A DNA stretch of 64,000 bases. Origin: Fredinandcohnia onubensis. Lineage in GTDB: Bacteria > Bacillota > Bacilli > Bacillales > Bacillaceae_L. Made by a program: the position numbers and the translations under genes. This document shows, one piece after another, positions 47,466-56,504 of the stretch; positions within the stretch are counted from its first letter, which is position 1, and each line of letters opens with the position of its first letter. Where the stretch lies: positions 1-64,000 of the forward strand of contig NZ_NSEB01000022.1 of the NCBI RefSeq assembly GCF_002734215.1, written 5' to 3'. Under the pieces are notes generated by a model. The model was given only the letters and a program-made list of their open reading frames with translations, was not told the origin of the DNA and made no database searches.

Positions 47466-49001
47466 CTATTTTGAAGTTTTGATAAACACCGGGTTTGAAT
47501 AGAACCAAAGGTCAGACCACGGATTTTCTCCTCGAGGATCAATTTCAGGTTCTGTTTGTTGAGTATTTGTTCCACGTAAACGGATATAGCTGTCTTTATC
47601 AACATCTTTTAGTGTATGAGTAATCTCGATGTACTCACCTTTTTGCTTCCAATCTTTTTTAGTGAAGGTTTTGACGACTTTCGTTGTCGCATTTGTTGCA
47701 GATGAACGATCTTCTACTTTTCCAGTAACCTCACCCATAATTAAGTCAACATGATCAACTGTCGGATTATCGCCATTGGCATTTGCTGCGTTTGGATCTT
47801 TAATACGTATTGTTACTGTTACATCTTTAGATTTTCCTGGTATCGTTAACGTTTCACCGATCGTTGCTGAATTTCCTTTGGATTTCGCAAACCAAGGAGA
47901 TTTTCCGCCAGCTTGAACTTTTACGTCAAGTTCAGAGATGAGGTCGCCGGTTGTAACGAAAACATTTCCATTACGAATGCTTTGCATGATATCATCATAG
48001 TCTTTCTCTGCTTTTACATATGTCTTCGAGTATTCACCTGGCCAGAAATCGCCACCACCATCACGCCAGTTTACATGCGAATCAGAAGTAGCTGTAATCC
48101 ACCAGTGTCTTCCTTCACCTAGCATAGAATCCCATAGTCCACCAACCTTAGCCGCCATTTGATCAAATCCGCCCATTGTTGGATAGTTGCCATATGAACC
48201 ACGAGCACCTTTAGGATCTTGAGAACCATCCGGATTGATTGCTGTAGCCTGATGACCAGGAGCGCCTTCCATACCAATAGAGATATTTGGAGCTATATCA
48301 TTCCAATTACGAAACTCCTGTGGTGTATCTTGTCCCCATTGGCCGTCACCTTTTGCTGAACGAGATGGATGATGTGCAATATGAATTGGCTGTTCGCTCT
48401 CGTCTAATTGTTTCATATAGTTAAGTGCTTCGATCATTGTGGACTCAGTATCTCTGCTTCCGTCATTAGGATAAGGATCACGCTTATTAAATTTGCTTTC
48501 AATGTCATAAAGAATTTGTGACTCATTTTCAACTTTCGGAATCATGAGTGAACTATGGTCTGCAGCAGGTGTGTCAAACTCCATCCCGTAGAATTGAAGA
48601 ACTTCAGGAACAGCTTCACGTGATTTCAATAATTCAGGATAGGCTTGCTCTAAATTAACCTTGGAATGGTTCGGACCCCCATGATCAGTTGTCATCACCC
48701 AATCAAGACCATACTCCCTAGCCTTTTCCGCATTTTTCGAAATCGGGTAAATGGCATCTCCAGCTCGGATAGGTGTCGGTGGATTTGTAGAATTGTCCCA
48801 GCCAACACTCCACTCGCTATGTACGTGATGATCACCTGCAAGCCATGTAGCGTTTTTCTGTTTTACTTCTTCCTGTGAAAATTCTTTTGCTTCAACTTTA
48901 TGACCATTTCCATCATTAGAAAAGGATTGGGTTGTAAAAGCTGTTGTAGCAAGCACTGTTGTTGCGATAATTGGAATTGCCTTTTTCATACGAGATCCCA
49001 T
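47466..49001 (-). CDS. Secreted PHP-domain phosphoesterase
   Basis: This 511-residue exported protein has a signal peptide (about 1-28). A PHP-type metal-dependent hydrolase domain follows with ligands visible in LAGDHHVHSEWSVG, MTTDHGGPNH, GMEFDTPAADHSS, IHIAHHPSRS and TATSDSHVNWRDGG. The C-terminal 130 residues form a beta-rich accessory domain. PHP enzymes hydrolyse phosphoesters. The secretion signal and the Pho box upstream (49063-49090) suggest scavenging of phosphate from extracellular organic phosphates. It is divergent from the PhoX-like gene. Confidence 0.85.
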   Translation of the reverse strand: MGSRMKKAIPIIATTVLATTAFTTQSFSNDGNGHKVEAKEFSQEEVKQKNATWLAGDHHVHSEWSVGWDNSTNPPTPIRAGDAIYPISKNAEKAREYGLDWVMTTDHGGPNHSKVNLEQAYPELLKSREAVPEVLQFYGMEFDTPAADHSSLMIPKVENESQILYDIESKFNKRDPYPNDGSRDTESTMIEALNYMKQLDESEQPIHIAHHPSRSAKGDGQWGQDTPQEFRNWNDIAPNISIGMEGAPGHQATAINPDGSQDPKGARGSYGNYPTMGGFDQMAAKVGGLWDSMLGEGRHWWITATSDSHVNWRDGGGDFWPGEYSKTYVKAEKDYDDIMQSIRNGNVFVTTGDLISELDVKVQAGGKSPWFAKSKGNSATIGETLTIPGKSKDVTVTIRIKDPNAANANGDNPTVDHVDLIMGEVTGKVEDRSSATNATTKVVKTFTKKDWKQKGEYIEITHTLKDVDKDSYIRLRGTNTQQTEPEIDPRGENPWSDLWFYSNPVFIKTSK

Positions 49002-49062
49002 TTTTATGCCTCCAAATAATTTATTTAACGATTCAAATTATAGGGAGTAATTATGTTCGCTA

Positions 49063-49090
49063 GATTAATAGAATGTAAAGTCAACGTAAA
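49063..49090 (-). promoter_or_regulatory. Pho box of the PHP gene
   Basis: On the minus strand TTTACG, TTTACA and TTAATC follow one another with exactly five-base spacers, the PhoP pattern (TT(A/T)A(C/T)A repeats). A CATAAT -10 candidate (49050-49055) lies seven bases beyond. This fits a PhoP-activated promoter. Confidence 0.65.
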
Positions 49091-49141
49091 TATTCATTAT
49101 ATTTAAATGATTAGGAAAATAGAACTAGGTAAATAGAAATA

Positions 49142-49198
49142 GTCACAGTGACGACCCGAATATTCTTGTTTCACAAATAGTTTCACGAAATAGGTGAT
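49142..49198 (+). repeat. 57-bp element, copy A
   Basis: The copy begins GTCACAGTGACGACCCGAAT and contains TTCTTGTTTCACAAATAG and TTTCACGAA. It lies between the two Pho boxes of the divergent PHP and PhoX-like genes. Confidence 0.88.
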
Positions 49199-49285
49199 CA
49201 CCTTCCACCTTTTGACACACAACTAATCCTTAAGTCATGTTTTATAGCTAGTAATATAGTATGATTTTTTTAAAAATTACGGAAC

Positions 49286-49324
49286 TTTACAATTCTTCAA
49301 TATGCCTTTAACACTCCTTTAATA
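49286..49324 (+). promoter_or_regulatory. Pho box of the PhoX-like gene
   Basis: TTTACA, TCAATA, TTAACA and TTAATA occur with an exact 11-base period (49286, 49297, 49308, 49319). This is a classic four-repeat PhoP-binding arrangement 60 bp before the start codon. Confidence 0.75.
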
Positions 49325-49383
49325 ATCTAGGATTAAGGTGATTATGAAATTAAATTCTAGTAATCTATGGGAGGTTCTATATT

Positions 49384-51138
49384 ATGAACAAAAAAAAGAT
49401 CATTATTCCACTATTAAGTGCAGCCATTCTATTTCCATCTGCGGCTAATGTATTTGCTGAACCGCATAAACAAGTAGATAGCGTAAAATCTGTTGAATTT
49501 ATTGGTATGCCTGTACCTGCTACTAATGAGGAAAAATCTACTATGTACAGTGATGCCAAAGTACAAGTGACTTTAAAAGATGGTACAAAAAAAACAATTG
49601 ATTTAGATTACTCTCCGTTAGCTCAGCCTGGTGATATCATTAATGGCAAAATCGTCGGAGCTGCATACGACATCAACGGCAATGTCATCACGAAAGCAAA
49701 CGGTGAGCCTATTGTCTCAACTGCACCAGATGCAAACTCACTTCTTAGTGTAAATGGCAAAAGCGGTAAGTTGTATATGATCAATCATTTTGAGAGTATG
49801 CCAAGCAATGAAATTGGGACGGTACCAAGAGCGTTATATTTAAATACTGTCGAACAAGATAAGAAAACAGGCGAACTCAAAATTACTGATATTGAACCAA
49901 TTGATTTTTCAGAATATGGTGGTGTATGGACTCCATGTGCCGCCATTTTATCCCCTTGGAACACTCATTTAGGCAGTGAAGAGTACGAACCAAACGCTCG
50001 TGCCCATGAAGAAAATCCTGAAAAATCATCTGTTACACAATTCGCACGGAATTATTATCAAGATCCAAATGCTATTGGAAATCCATACTTATATGGCTAT
50101 ACAACAGAAGTATCCGTTCACCCAAATGGTGAAGCAAAAGCAGTGAAACACCACAGTATGGGCCGGTTATCCTTTGAAAATGTAACAGTAGCACCTGATA
50201 ACCGTACTGTTTACTATGGAGATGACGGCGGCTATGTGATGTCCTTTATGTACATCGCTGACAAAGAAAAAGATTTATCGGCTGGAACACTATATGCCGC
50301 AAAATTTGAACAAACTAGTGCTGAAAACGGCGGTGCTGGTAACTTAGAATGGATTAAATTAGGACATGCAACAGACGAAGAAGTGAAAGAATTAGCTGAA
50401 ACTCTTTCATTCAGTGATATTTTTGAAACTACAAATGATAAAGAGTATGCATTAGCAAATGGCTTCAGCCATATTAAAACGGCAACTGGTGAAGAGTTTT
50501 TGAAAGTAAAACCAGGCATGGAAAAAGCAGCGGCTTTCCTAGAATCCCGCCGTTATGGGGCTATCCTTGGAGCAACTTCGGAATTTAATAAGATGGAGAC
50601 ACTCACATTCAATAAAGCCGATAACAAAATCTACATGGCTATGTCCACGATTGCAAAAGCCATGGAAGAAAATCCAAATGATCCTGTAGATGATATTCGA
50701 CTACCAAAAATCAATGCTGGTGGGATTTATGAAATGAATCTAGCTGAAAGACAAACAGATCGTGAAGGCAACACTATTGACAGTAAGTATGTGGCAACTA
50801 AAATGGAAGCTATCGTAGTCGGTGAAGACATTCCAAAAGATGCAGAAGGAAACAAAGCACATCTTGATAAAATTGCCAATCCTGACAACATTGTATACTC
50901 TGAAAACTTAAGAACCCTATTTATTGCTGAGGATACTGGCAATCATGTAAATAATATTGGCTGGGCATATGATGTCGATACAAAGAAACTTTCTCGTATC
51001 ATCTCTGCACCGGACGGCGGTGAAGTAACTGGAATACAGGCCATCGATAATTTAAATGGGCACTCTTACTTAATGGTTGGTTCTCAAAACCCAGGGAACA
51101 TCGGTTATATCCAATTACCATCTGTTGATAAAAAATGA
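49384..51138 (+). CDS. PhoX-like (DUF839) secreted alkaline phosphatase
   Basis: This 584-residue exported protein has a signal peptide (about 1-25, ending VFA-E) and the DUF839/PhoX beta-propeller pattern. Features include GVWTPCAAILSPWNTHLGSEEYEP, the Cys-containing active-site loop, FENVTVAPDNRTVYYGDDGG and VYSENLRTLFIAEDTGNH. PhoX enzymes are Ca/Fe-dependent phosphatases that release phosphate from organic esters. Most carry a twin-arginine signal; none is seen here, so export is probably by Sec. A four-repeat Pho box lies upstream. The gene is bracketed by two direct copies of the 57-bp element. Confidence 0.87.
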   Translation: MNKKKIIIPLLSAAILFPSAANVFAEPHKQVDSVKSVEFIGMPVPATNEEKSTMYSDAKVQVTLKDGTKKTIDLDYSPLAQPGDIINGKIVGAAYDINGNVITKANGEPIVSTAPDANSLLSVNGKSGKLYMINHFESMPSNEIGTVPRALYLNTVEQDKKTGELKITDIEPIDFSEYGGVWTPCAAILSPWNTHLGSEEYEPNARAHEENPEKSSVTQFARNYYQDPNAIGNPYLYGYTTEVSVHPNGEAKAVKHHSMGRLSFENVTVAPDNRTVYYGDDGGYVMSFMYIADKEKDLSAGTLYAAKFEQTSAENGGAGNLEWIKLGHATDEEVKELAETLSFSDIFETTNDKEYALANGFSHIKTATGEEFLKVKPGMEKAAAFLESRRYGAILGATSEFNKMETLTFNKADNKIYMAMSTIAKAMEENPNDPVDDIRLPKINAGGIYEMNLAERQTDREGNTIDSKYVATKMEAIVVGEDIPKDAEGNKAHLDKIANPDNIVYSENLRTLFIAEDTGNHVNNIGWAYDVDTKKLSRIISAPDGGEVTGIQAIDNLNGHSYLMVGSQNPGNIGYIQLPSVDKK

Positions 51139-51148
51139 CCTAGATTAC

Positions 51149-51205
51149 GTCACAGTGACGACCCGAAAATTCTTGTTTCACAAATGGTTTCACGAATAGA
51201 TGATA
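51149..51205 (+). repeat. 57-bp element, copy B
   Basis: GTCACAGTGACGACCCGAAA, TTCTTGTTTCACAAATGG and TTTCACGAATAG.TGATA lie 10 bp after the PhoX-like stop, in the same orientation as copy A. Confidence 0.9.
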
Positions 51206-51211
51206 AACAAT

Positions 51212-51301
51212 AAGCCCAATCTTTGTTTAGATTGGGCTTGGTAAGTTGGGCCTGACCCCTAGTGCGGTAATGCTTTACCGTATAGAGGGTCAGGCCCTTT
51301 T
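51212..51301. terminator. Two hairpins after the PhoX-like gene, the second REP-like
   Basis: AAGCCCAATC/GATTGGGCTT (51212-51239) is followed by GGGCCTGACCC..GGGTCAGGCCC (51248-51297), which has an inner GCGGTAA-TGC-TTTACCG stem and T4. The second is related to the palindrome at 63881-63928. Together they can end both convergent genes. Confidence 0.75.
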
Positions 51302-51315
51302 ACAATTCTTAAGTT

Positions 51316-51693
51316 TTATCTTCTAGCTATCATCTCAATTTCAACCTGTGCACCAAGAGGAAGTGATGACACTCCTATAGTTGTCCGTGCAGGATAAGGC
51401 TCAGTGAATTGTTTAGAATATACTTCATTCATTGCTGTGAAATTATCCATATTAGTTAAGAATACATTCACTTTTTGAACATGTTCAGGAGTTAAACCTG
51501 CAGCATCCAATACGTTGAATAGATTTTTAAAACATTGAGTTGTCTGTTCAACAATATCACCTTCTACAAGCTTTCCATTTTGTGAGTCTACTGGGGTTTG
51601 TCCAGATAGGAATATTAAATCACCTGTTTCAATCGCATGTGAGTAAGGACCAACAGCAACAGCTCCAGGTGCACTATAAGCCTTTCTTGACAT
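51316..51693 (-). CDS. RidA-family enamine/imine deaminase
   Basis: This 125-residue protein of the RidA/YjgF family hydrolyses reactive 2-aminoacrylate and related imines. Signature segments are YSAPGAVAVGPYSHAIETGDLIFLSGQ, the conserved NVFLTNMDNF and the arginine in YPARTTIGVSSLPLGAQVEIEMIA. It is a single-gene unit. A second RidA may well exist elsewhere in the genome. Confidence 0.95.
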   Translation of the reverse strand: MSRKAYSAPGAVAVGPYSHAIETGDLIFLSGQTPVDSQNGKLVEGDIVEQTTQCFKNLFNVLDAAGLTPEHVQKVNVFLTNMDNFTAMNEVYSKQFTEPYPARTTIGVSSLPLGAQVEIEMIARR

Positions 51694-51858
51694 AAAAAAC
51701 TCCTCCTTCTAAAACAAGATTTTATAGTAAGATATTAGCATAATATTCCAACCAATTCTCCTTTAAAACCGTGATCCCCATGCGGTAATACTTGGTGCGC
51801 AGGTGGTAAGACCCTTTTACCTTGTCTTCACCTTAGGACCTCATATAATCCACATGAT

Positions 51859-51912
51859 AAAAAAATAAGACCGTGAATTCGTAACAGAGCCTCTAAACGA
51901 ATTGACGGTCTT
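51859..51912 (-). terminator. Terminator downstream of the interrupted small gene
   Basis: On the minus strand AAGACCGT.CAATTCGT pairs with ACGAATTCACGGTCTT and is followed by ATTTTTTT. Confidence 0.88.
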
Positions 51913-51929
51913 TTGACTATTTATTTTAA

Positions 51930-52133
51930 TTAACAGCCCGGAAAAGGATGAAGATCTTGGATCATGTTATAGGTATAATGCTTCATCGCAAATTGTGATT
52001 GATATAAATACTCCATAACTTACAAACTGTTACCATCTGCATCACATAAGACCCCTGAAGTTCCTGTACCATCTACAAACGAAATCCCTACCGGCTGACC
52101 CAACAAGTATCCTATTTTATATTGCCAAGGCAT
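51930..52133 (-). pseudogene. Small Bacillus-type gene interrupted by a TAA
   Basis: An ATG at 52133 with GGGGG seven bases upstream starts MPWQYKIGYLLGQPVG and reads on to a TAA at 52020-52022. The same frame then continues without a break, VMEYLYQSQFAMKHYTY and on to HPFPGC, to a second stop at 51930. The interrupted codon falls between Leu and Val, where a Tyr (TAT) would need one change to become TAA. Ribosome binding site, terminator and good coding character on both sides suggest a recently broken 67-residue gene. A 37-residue product or stop-codon read-through cannot be excluded. It lies 67 bp after the next gene upstream and may be its operon partner. Confidence 0.68.
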
Positions 52134-52200
52134 TTTAAATCCCCCTTTTACCATAGGGTACGATTTGCGTTCTTCCTGTCACTTTAAATCCACTCATAAA

Positions 52201-52986
52201 TTACGTAATCGTAACAAAAAATGTCTCAGGTTCTAAAATCCAAGATTTATTCCCTGTATATTTCCAGTATGATACGATATATCCAAGCTGTTCAGCATGT
52301 GATGTTCCTGCTATGTCCTGGTTGGCTTCGAGCTTATATGGTACACTTCCGTCAATTTTTATAGGATACAGAGTCGGTAGATCAATGACAAATCCTTCTT
52401 GGGGTTTGATCAGCTTACCGTCCTGGTCATACACTGTCCCCTCATACACTTCTTTTCTGCTATTGATATCCAATGTATAGGATTTATCAAGTTTTTCACT
52501 TTTAACAAGTACTCTATAATTATCCATATATATTACTTTATATCCCAGAGATTGCGAAAGGACTGCAAACTCCTCAGGGCCAAGTATATATTCTGCCTTG
52601 TTACCTAGAAATGAGATGATATAGTAATAATTCAGGCCCCCACTTCCACCAACAGGGAGACTTACCATAATCTCATTTGTCTTTTGGTCAGTAAAGTTGG
52701 CAAGATTCAGCCATGGAGTATAAGCCATACTGTATTTAGGATACAAAGGAATAATATACGACTGCATGGTCCTCCCGTCCTGTACAATGACTTTTATGTT
52801 TTCATAAAAGGGATTCTCTGTCTTTTCACCTACCAAGTAAACAGTATCCGGTATACTGTCGCCATTTACATCACCAATTTGTTTATCAAGCAGATAACTA
52901 TTTATAGCATTATTCTTCCTATTATTTGTATGAACATATTGATTCCTATAAGGATTCATGTATGGATGTGTATAATTGTTCAACAT
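52201..52986 (-). CDS. Uncharacterised, possibly spore-associated protein
   Basis: I do not recognise a family for this 261-residue protein. The start at 52986 follows AAGGAGG by five bases; a longer frame to 53064 lacks a ribosome binding site. The N-terminus is Tyr/Asn-rich (NNYTHPYMNPYRNQYVHTNN), reminiscent of coat or cortex proteins of spore formers. A VCBS/dockerin-like calcium loop follows (IGDVNGDSIPDTVYLVG), then a beta-rich domain. No signal peptide is seen, which fits assembly on the forespore surface from the mother cell. That role is inference. Confidence 0.72.
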   Translation of the reverse strand: MLNNYTHPYMNPYRNQYVHTNNRKNNAINSYLLDKQIGDVNGDSIPDTVYLVGEKTENPFYENIKVIVQDGRTMQSYIIPLYPKYSMAYTPWLNLANFTDQKTNEIMVSLPVGGSGGLNYYYIISFLGNKAEYILGPEEFAVLSQSLGYKVIYMDNYRVLVKSEKLDKSYTLDINSRKEVYEGTVYDQDGKLIKPQEGFVIDLPTLYPIKIDGSVPYKLEANQDIAGTSHAEQLGYIVSYWKYTGNKSWILEPETFFVTIT

Positions 52987-53089
52987 GTCGACCTCCTTAA
53001 TGGATTTAATGTAATATATGAAGGTCATCACATTAAGGAACAAAGGCACTTGTAATCCAATCATTGATTTAATGTACTCTTTAATACAA

Positions 53090-53134
53090 AAATAAGGCGC
53101 CTACCTCCTAGTCAAACCAAGAGATAGTCACCTT
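53090..53134 (-). terminator. Terminator of the oligopeptide transporter operon
   Basis: A long stem (AAGGTGACTATCTC with GGAGGTAGGCGCCTT, one mismatch and two wobbles) is followed by ATTTTTG on the minus strand. Confidence 0.8.
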
Positions 53135-53147
53135 ATCGATTTTCACA

Positions 53148-54941
53148 TTATTTATTGCTCAAATAGTCATTGAGGAATTCTTTCGCTTTTGCACCGTCTG
53201 CAACTACCTCTAATCCAGTGTTAACTAAAGGACTTACAGTCGAAACAGCCTTCATTTTGTTTCCTTGGTAGAAGCTAATGAATTCATCTTGATTCACAGA
53301 GAAAAGAATGGATTTACGTAATGCCGCGCTTTCAGAAACTTCACGTCCATCCATGTTGAAGGCAAGATATGAAACCCCATTACTCTCGTTTTGTTGAAGC
53401 GTTAATTTTTCATCTTCGTTTACAAGGTCATATTTGGTTTCAGGCACACCATTCAAGATATGGATTTCGCCGTTACGTAAGGCAGATAATGCACTGTCAG
53501 CATCTTGAATGAATTTCACAACAATTTCAGAGACCTTTGGTTCATTTTCAGTACCTGTCATGTAAGCAGGGTTTTTTACAAAATGTGCTTCATAATCATT
53601 TTTATAAGTTAAGATATATGGACCACTTGCATAAAGGTGATTGTCGTATGTTGCACCTTCTGTTACAGTTCTTTGATCACCATAAGGGATATCTTTATTA
53701 ATGTCAAAGCTTTCTACTTCATACGTATTGATGCTTTCCACTTGTTTTTGTGAAACAATACCAGCAGATTGGTGTGCTAGATAGTTCAATACTTGCGGGA
53801 ATGGGTTCACAGTTGTTATTTTAACGACTTGGTACGAACCAGAATCATTATTTACTTGTGTTTTGTCAGTAGCTAATTCTTTAATTTCTCCATCAATACC
53901 ATCTTCTAATGCTTCACGGATGGTTTTACCATCTGCTGTTTTTCCATCAAGTTCACTTAAATCGCTAACGATTGAGATAGACTCCATGTTTTCATGAAGA
54001 CTGTAAGTACGATGGTCTGGAACTGATTTTGGATCCTTCGCACGGTCTAGAGAAAAGACAACATCTTCGGCACCAACAAGTTCACCTGTATCAACTGCCT
54101 TGTTGTCGCTAACAGACGCAAAATGAATATCATCGCGCAGTAAGAAGTAGTAGTCTTCGCTTCCTTCTGCAATTGCGTGATTCAATGAAAGCGAACCATC
54201 AGAAACAACCTTGTCATCGTCGGTTAAGTTTACTAAACGTACATACATATTTGTATTTAGGGTATTAATCGAACCGTCATTTCCTTTAATCGGGTCCAAA
54301 GATGTTAATGAACTAATAGACTGATGAACAATCAATGGCTGGCTATCGCGTTTGGATTGATCTACGAAGTCGTATTTTTCCCAAACTTGCGCTCTAGATT
54401 TTGGTAAACGGACAGTTGATTCATCCACTACTTGGCTGTTTACCGCCTGAGCTTTATATGAAGTGAATAGCGGTACAATATACGCATTGTCTAAAACCAC
54501 GTGTTGTTCTAACTCTTTGTATGTTTCTTGGTATTCTTCAGGTAATTGTGTAGCAGCTTTTTCTACTAATTCATCTGCTTTTTCATCAGCAAATAAGCTA
54601 TTGTCACCGTCAGAAGTAAATAATGAACGAACAGCATAATCAGGGTTACCTGTTACAGTTGTCCAGCTATTTACAGATAAATCGTAGTTACCCGCTTCTT
54701 TTTGAGCTGTAAAACTACCGTAATCTGGTTGGATATTTAGTTTGACTTCAAAACCATTTTTAGTTAATTGGTCGCGTAAGATGTTCATATTATCTTCGCC
54801 AGTAGCCATTCCTAAAATTTCAATCGTTGGTGCTTTCGCTTTTGGATCTGATGTAGCATCATCTTTTACATCTTTTTCAGTTTGAACACAGCCTGTAACA
54901 AAAAACATCAATGCTACAAGTAAAATACCTAATTTCTTCAT
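53148..54941 (-). CDS. Oligopeptide-type binding lipoprotein with permuted domain order
   Basis: This 597-residue family-5 binding protein has a lipobox (VTGC, Cys18). The domain order is abnormal. Residues 38-192 (TIEIL..., NYDLSVNSWTTV, NPDYAVRSLF, NAYIVPLFTSYKAQAVN, VWEKYDF) correspond to what is normally the C-terminal part of an OppA-type protein. Residues about 200-597 (LTSLDPIKG, ISF-like GAEDVVFSLDRA, GPYILTYKN, DADSALSALRNGEI, ALRKSILFSVNQDEF) correspond to the normal N-terminal and middle parts. They end at AKEFLNDYLSNK, just where the TIEIL segment would usually follow. The protein thus looks circularly permuted with a fresh signal peptide. It is last in the operon with two permeases, and the ligand is probably a peptide. 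Confidence 0.88.
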   Translation of the reverse strand: MKKLGILLVALMFFVTGCVQTEKDVKDDATSDPKAKAPTIEILGMATGEDNMNILRDQLTKNGFEVKLNIQPDYGSFTAQKEAGNYDLSVNSWTTVTGNPDYAVRSLFTSDGDNSLFADEKADELVEKAATQLPEEYQETYKELEQHVVLDNAYIVPLFTSYKAQAVNSQVVDESTVRLPKSRAQVWEKYDFVDQSKRDSQPLIVHQSISSLTSLDPIKGNDGSINTLNTNMYVRLVNLTDDDKVVSDGSLSLNHAIAEGSEDYYFLLRDDIHFASVSDNKAVDTGELVGAEDVVFSLDRAKDPKSVPDHRTYSLHENMESISIVSDLSELDGKTADGKTIREALEDGIDGEIKELATDKTQVNNDSGSYQVVKITTVNPFPQVLNYLAHQSAGIVSQKQVESINTYEVESFDINKDIPYGDQRTVTEGATYDNHLYASGPYILTYKNDYEAHFVKNPAYMTGTENEPKVSEIVVKFIQDADSALSALRNGEIHILNGVPETKYDLVNEDEKLTLQQNESNGVSYLAFNMDGREVSESAALRKSILFSVNQDEFISFYQGNKMKAVSTVSPLVNTGLEVVADGAKAKEFLNDYLSNK

Positions 54942-54998
54942 TTACATTCAACCTCCGTTTATTCATTATGATGTGATCTATTTTTTTAAAAATTTAAC

Positions 54999-56492
54999 CT
55001 ATAAATCTAACTTCGGATCCAATGCATCCCGTAAACCATCCCCCAAGAAGTTAAAGGAAAGTACTAAAAGAATAATGGCTATTCCAGGGAAAATGGCTAA
55101 ATATGGATTGGTTTCTAAGTACATGCTGCCAATTTTTAAAATATTTCCCCACTCAGGAATATGCGGTTCCACACCTAAGCCTAAGAAGCTTAAGGAACTT
55201 GTAGCTATAACGGCGCCACCAATGGTTAACGAAGCTTTCACAATCATTGGAGCAAACGCATTCGGAACAATCTGTTTAAAAATAATTTTCCATTCATTTT
55301 CTCCTAATGCTTTGGCTGCCTCAACATATTCCAAATTTGAAACCATCAATACATTTGCCCTCATTGTTCGCGCATACGTAGGTATCGAGCCAACGCTTAA
55401 CGCGATAATTAAGTTAATCGTACTCGATCCAAATGCTGCAATGATCGCAATTGCTAGCAAGATGCCTGGCACGGCATATAACACATCAAGTAAGCGCATG
55501 ATGATGTTATCAACCGATTTTTGATAGTACCCCGAGATAGCTCCTAAAAATCCACCAATTACAAGAGGAATCACTGTCGTTAGCAAGCCAACAACCAAGG
55601 ATATCCTCGCACCGAAAACGATTCGAGAAAAGACATCTCTACCGAAATTATCGGTACCAAAGGGATGTGCAAGGCTTGGCTCTAAAAGTAGTGCATTATA
55701 GTCATTATCTGTGGAAAAGGAACTCACAAAAGTCCCGTAGCTAGCAATTGATAGAGCAAACATTAAAAAGATGAATAAAAATCCTAACATAGCCGTAAAA
55801 TTGTTCGTCATACTTATCCAGAACTTATTCCATTTATCAATGGTTGAAGCATTACTGCTTATTGACTTCATCACCAAGCTATATCCTAAAATCAAACCAA
55901 AAAAGTTACCGGTGAAACCAATTAAAAAGATGACAACCCCAAGCCATTTCAATAACGGCTTCACACCCTGTTCAACATCCGTACGCGAAAGGATGATAAT
56001 CAAAATCAGTTCAATGACCATCGCCAAGATCAATAGGGTCATAGAGGGGATGAATAGATTAGACACATATGGCTTAAACAAATTGAAAAAGGAAATAGCA
56101 AAAATGACAAATTGCGTCAGGAACATATAGTACGCAAGGGTGTACTCAATCGAACCCTTCTTTTTTAAGATTCGGAAGGCAAATGCAGCGGTAAACACAT
56201 TACCTACAAATAAACTTAGTAGTTGAATACCACTCAAGAGTCTTGTGCGTTTCTGTATCGCCCCAAATGTCAATAAATCTCTTTTTATAAGAAGAACAAT
56301 GGCTCCTTGTATGATTGAAGTAACGAAATAGGCAGCCATTACGATTCCCCAGACTGAACTCCAGGTCCCTTCTGCGAAATCATATGCATTAAAGAAAAAG
56401 ATGATTGATAATCCGAACGAAAGAAACAAGGAAAAACTAGCATTCTTATATACTTGTGATTGTTTTAGTGCAAACTCCTGTTGTGTCGTCAT
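54999..56492 (-). CDS. Oligopeptide-type permease, OppC-like with extended N-terminus
   Basis: This 497-residue permease is about 200 residues longer than ordinary OppC/DppC. The C-terminal half is a normal permease: HPFGTDNFGRDVFSRIVFGARISL, then the EAAKALGENEWKIIFKQIVPNA loop. The N-terminal half adds five or six extra hydrophobic spans of unknown role. The start is taken at the ATG at 56492, six bases after GAGGTG; a GTG three codons earlier is less likely. It lies 12 bp after the OppB-like gene. Confidence 0.88.
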   Translation of the reverse strand: MTTQQEFALKQSQVYKNASFSLFLSFGLSIIFFFNAYDFAEGTWSSVWGIVMAAYFVTSIIQGAIVLLIKRDLLTFGAIQKRTRLLSGIQLLSLFVGNVFTAAFAFRILKKKGSIEYTLAYYMFLTQFVIFAISFFNLFKPYVSNLFIPSMTLLILAMVIELILIIILSRTDVEQGVKPLLKWLGVVIFLIGFTGNFFGLILGYSLVMKSISSNASTIDKWNKFWISMTNNFTAMLGFLFIFLMFALSIASYGTFVSSFSTDNDYNALLLEPSLAHPFGTDNFGRDVFSRIVFGARISLVVGLLTTVIPLVIGGFLGAISGYYQKSVDNIIMRLLDVLYAVPGILLAIAIIAAFGSSTINLIIALSVGSIPTYARTMRANVLMVSNLEYVEAAKALGENEWKIIFKQIVPNAFAPMIVKASLTIGGAVIATSSLSFLGLGVEPHIPEWGNILKIGSMYLETNPYLAIFPGIAIILLVLSFNFLGDGLRDALDPKLDL

Positions 56493-56504
56493 TTCAAACA
56501 CCTC

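Noticed and set aside
49142-51205. PhoX-like gene as an intact transposon bounded by the 57-bp copies
   Set aside because: The copies are direct rather than inverted, no transposase is present, and one copy sits between two Pho boxes that form one regulatory region. The bracketing is reported, but mobility is not claimed.
54973-55524. 183-codon plus-strand frame
   Set aside because: It is antisense to the OppC-like permease gene and has no features of its own.
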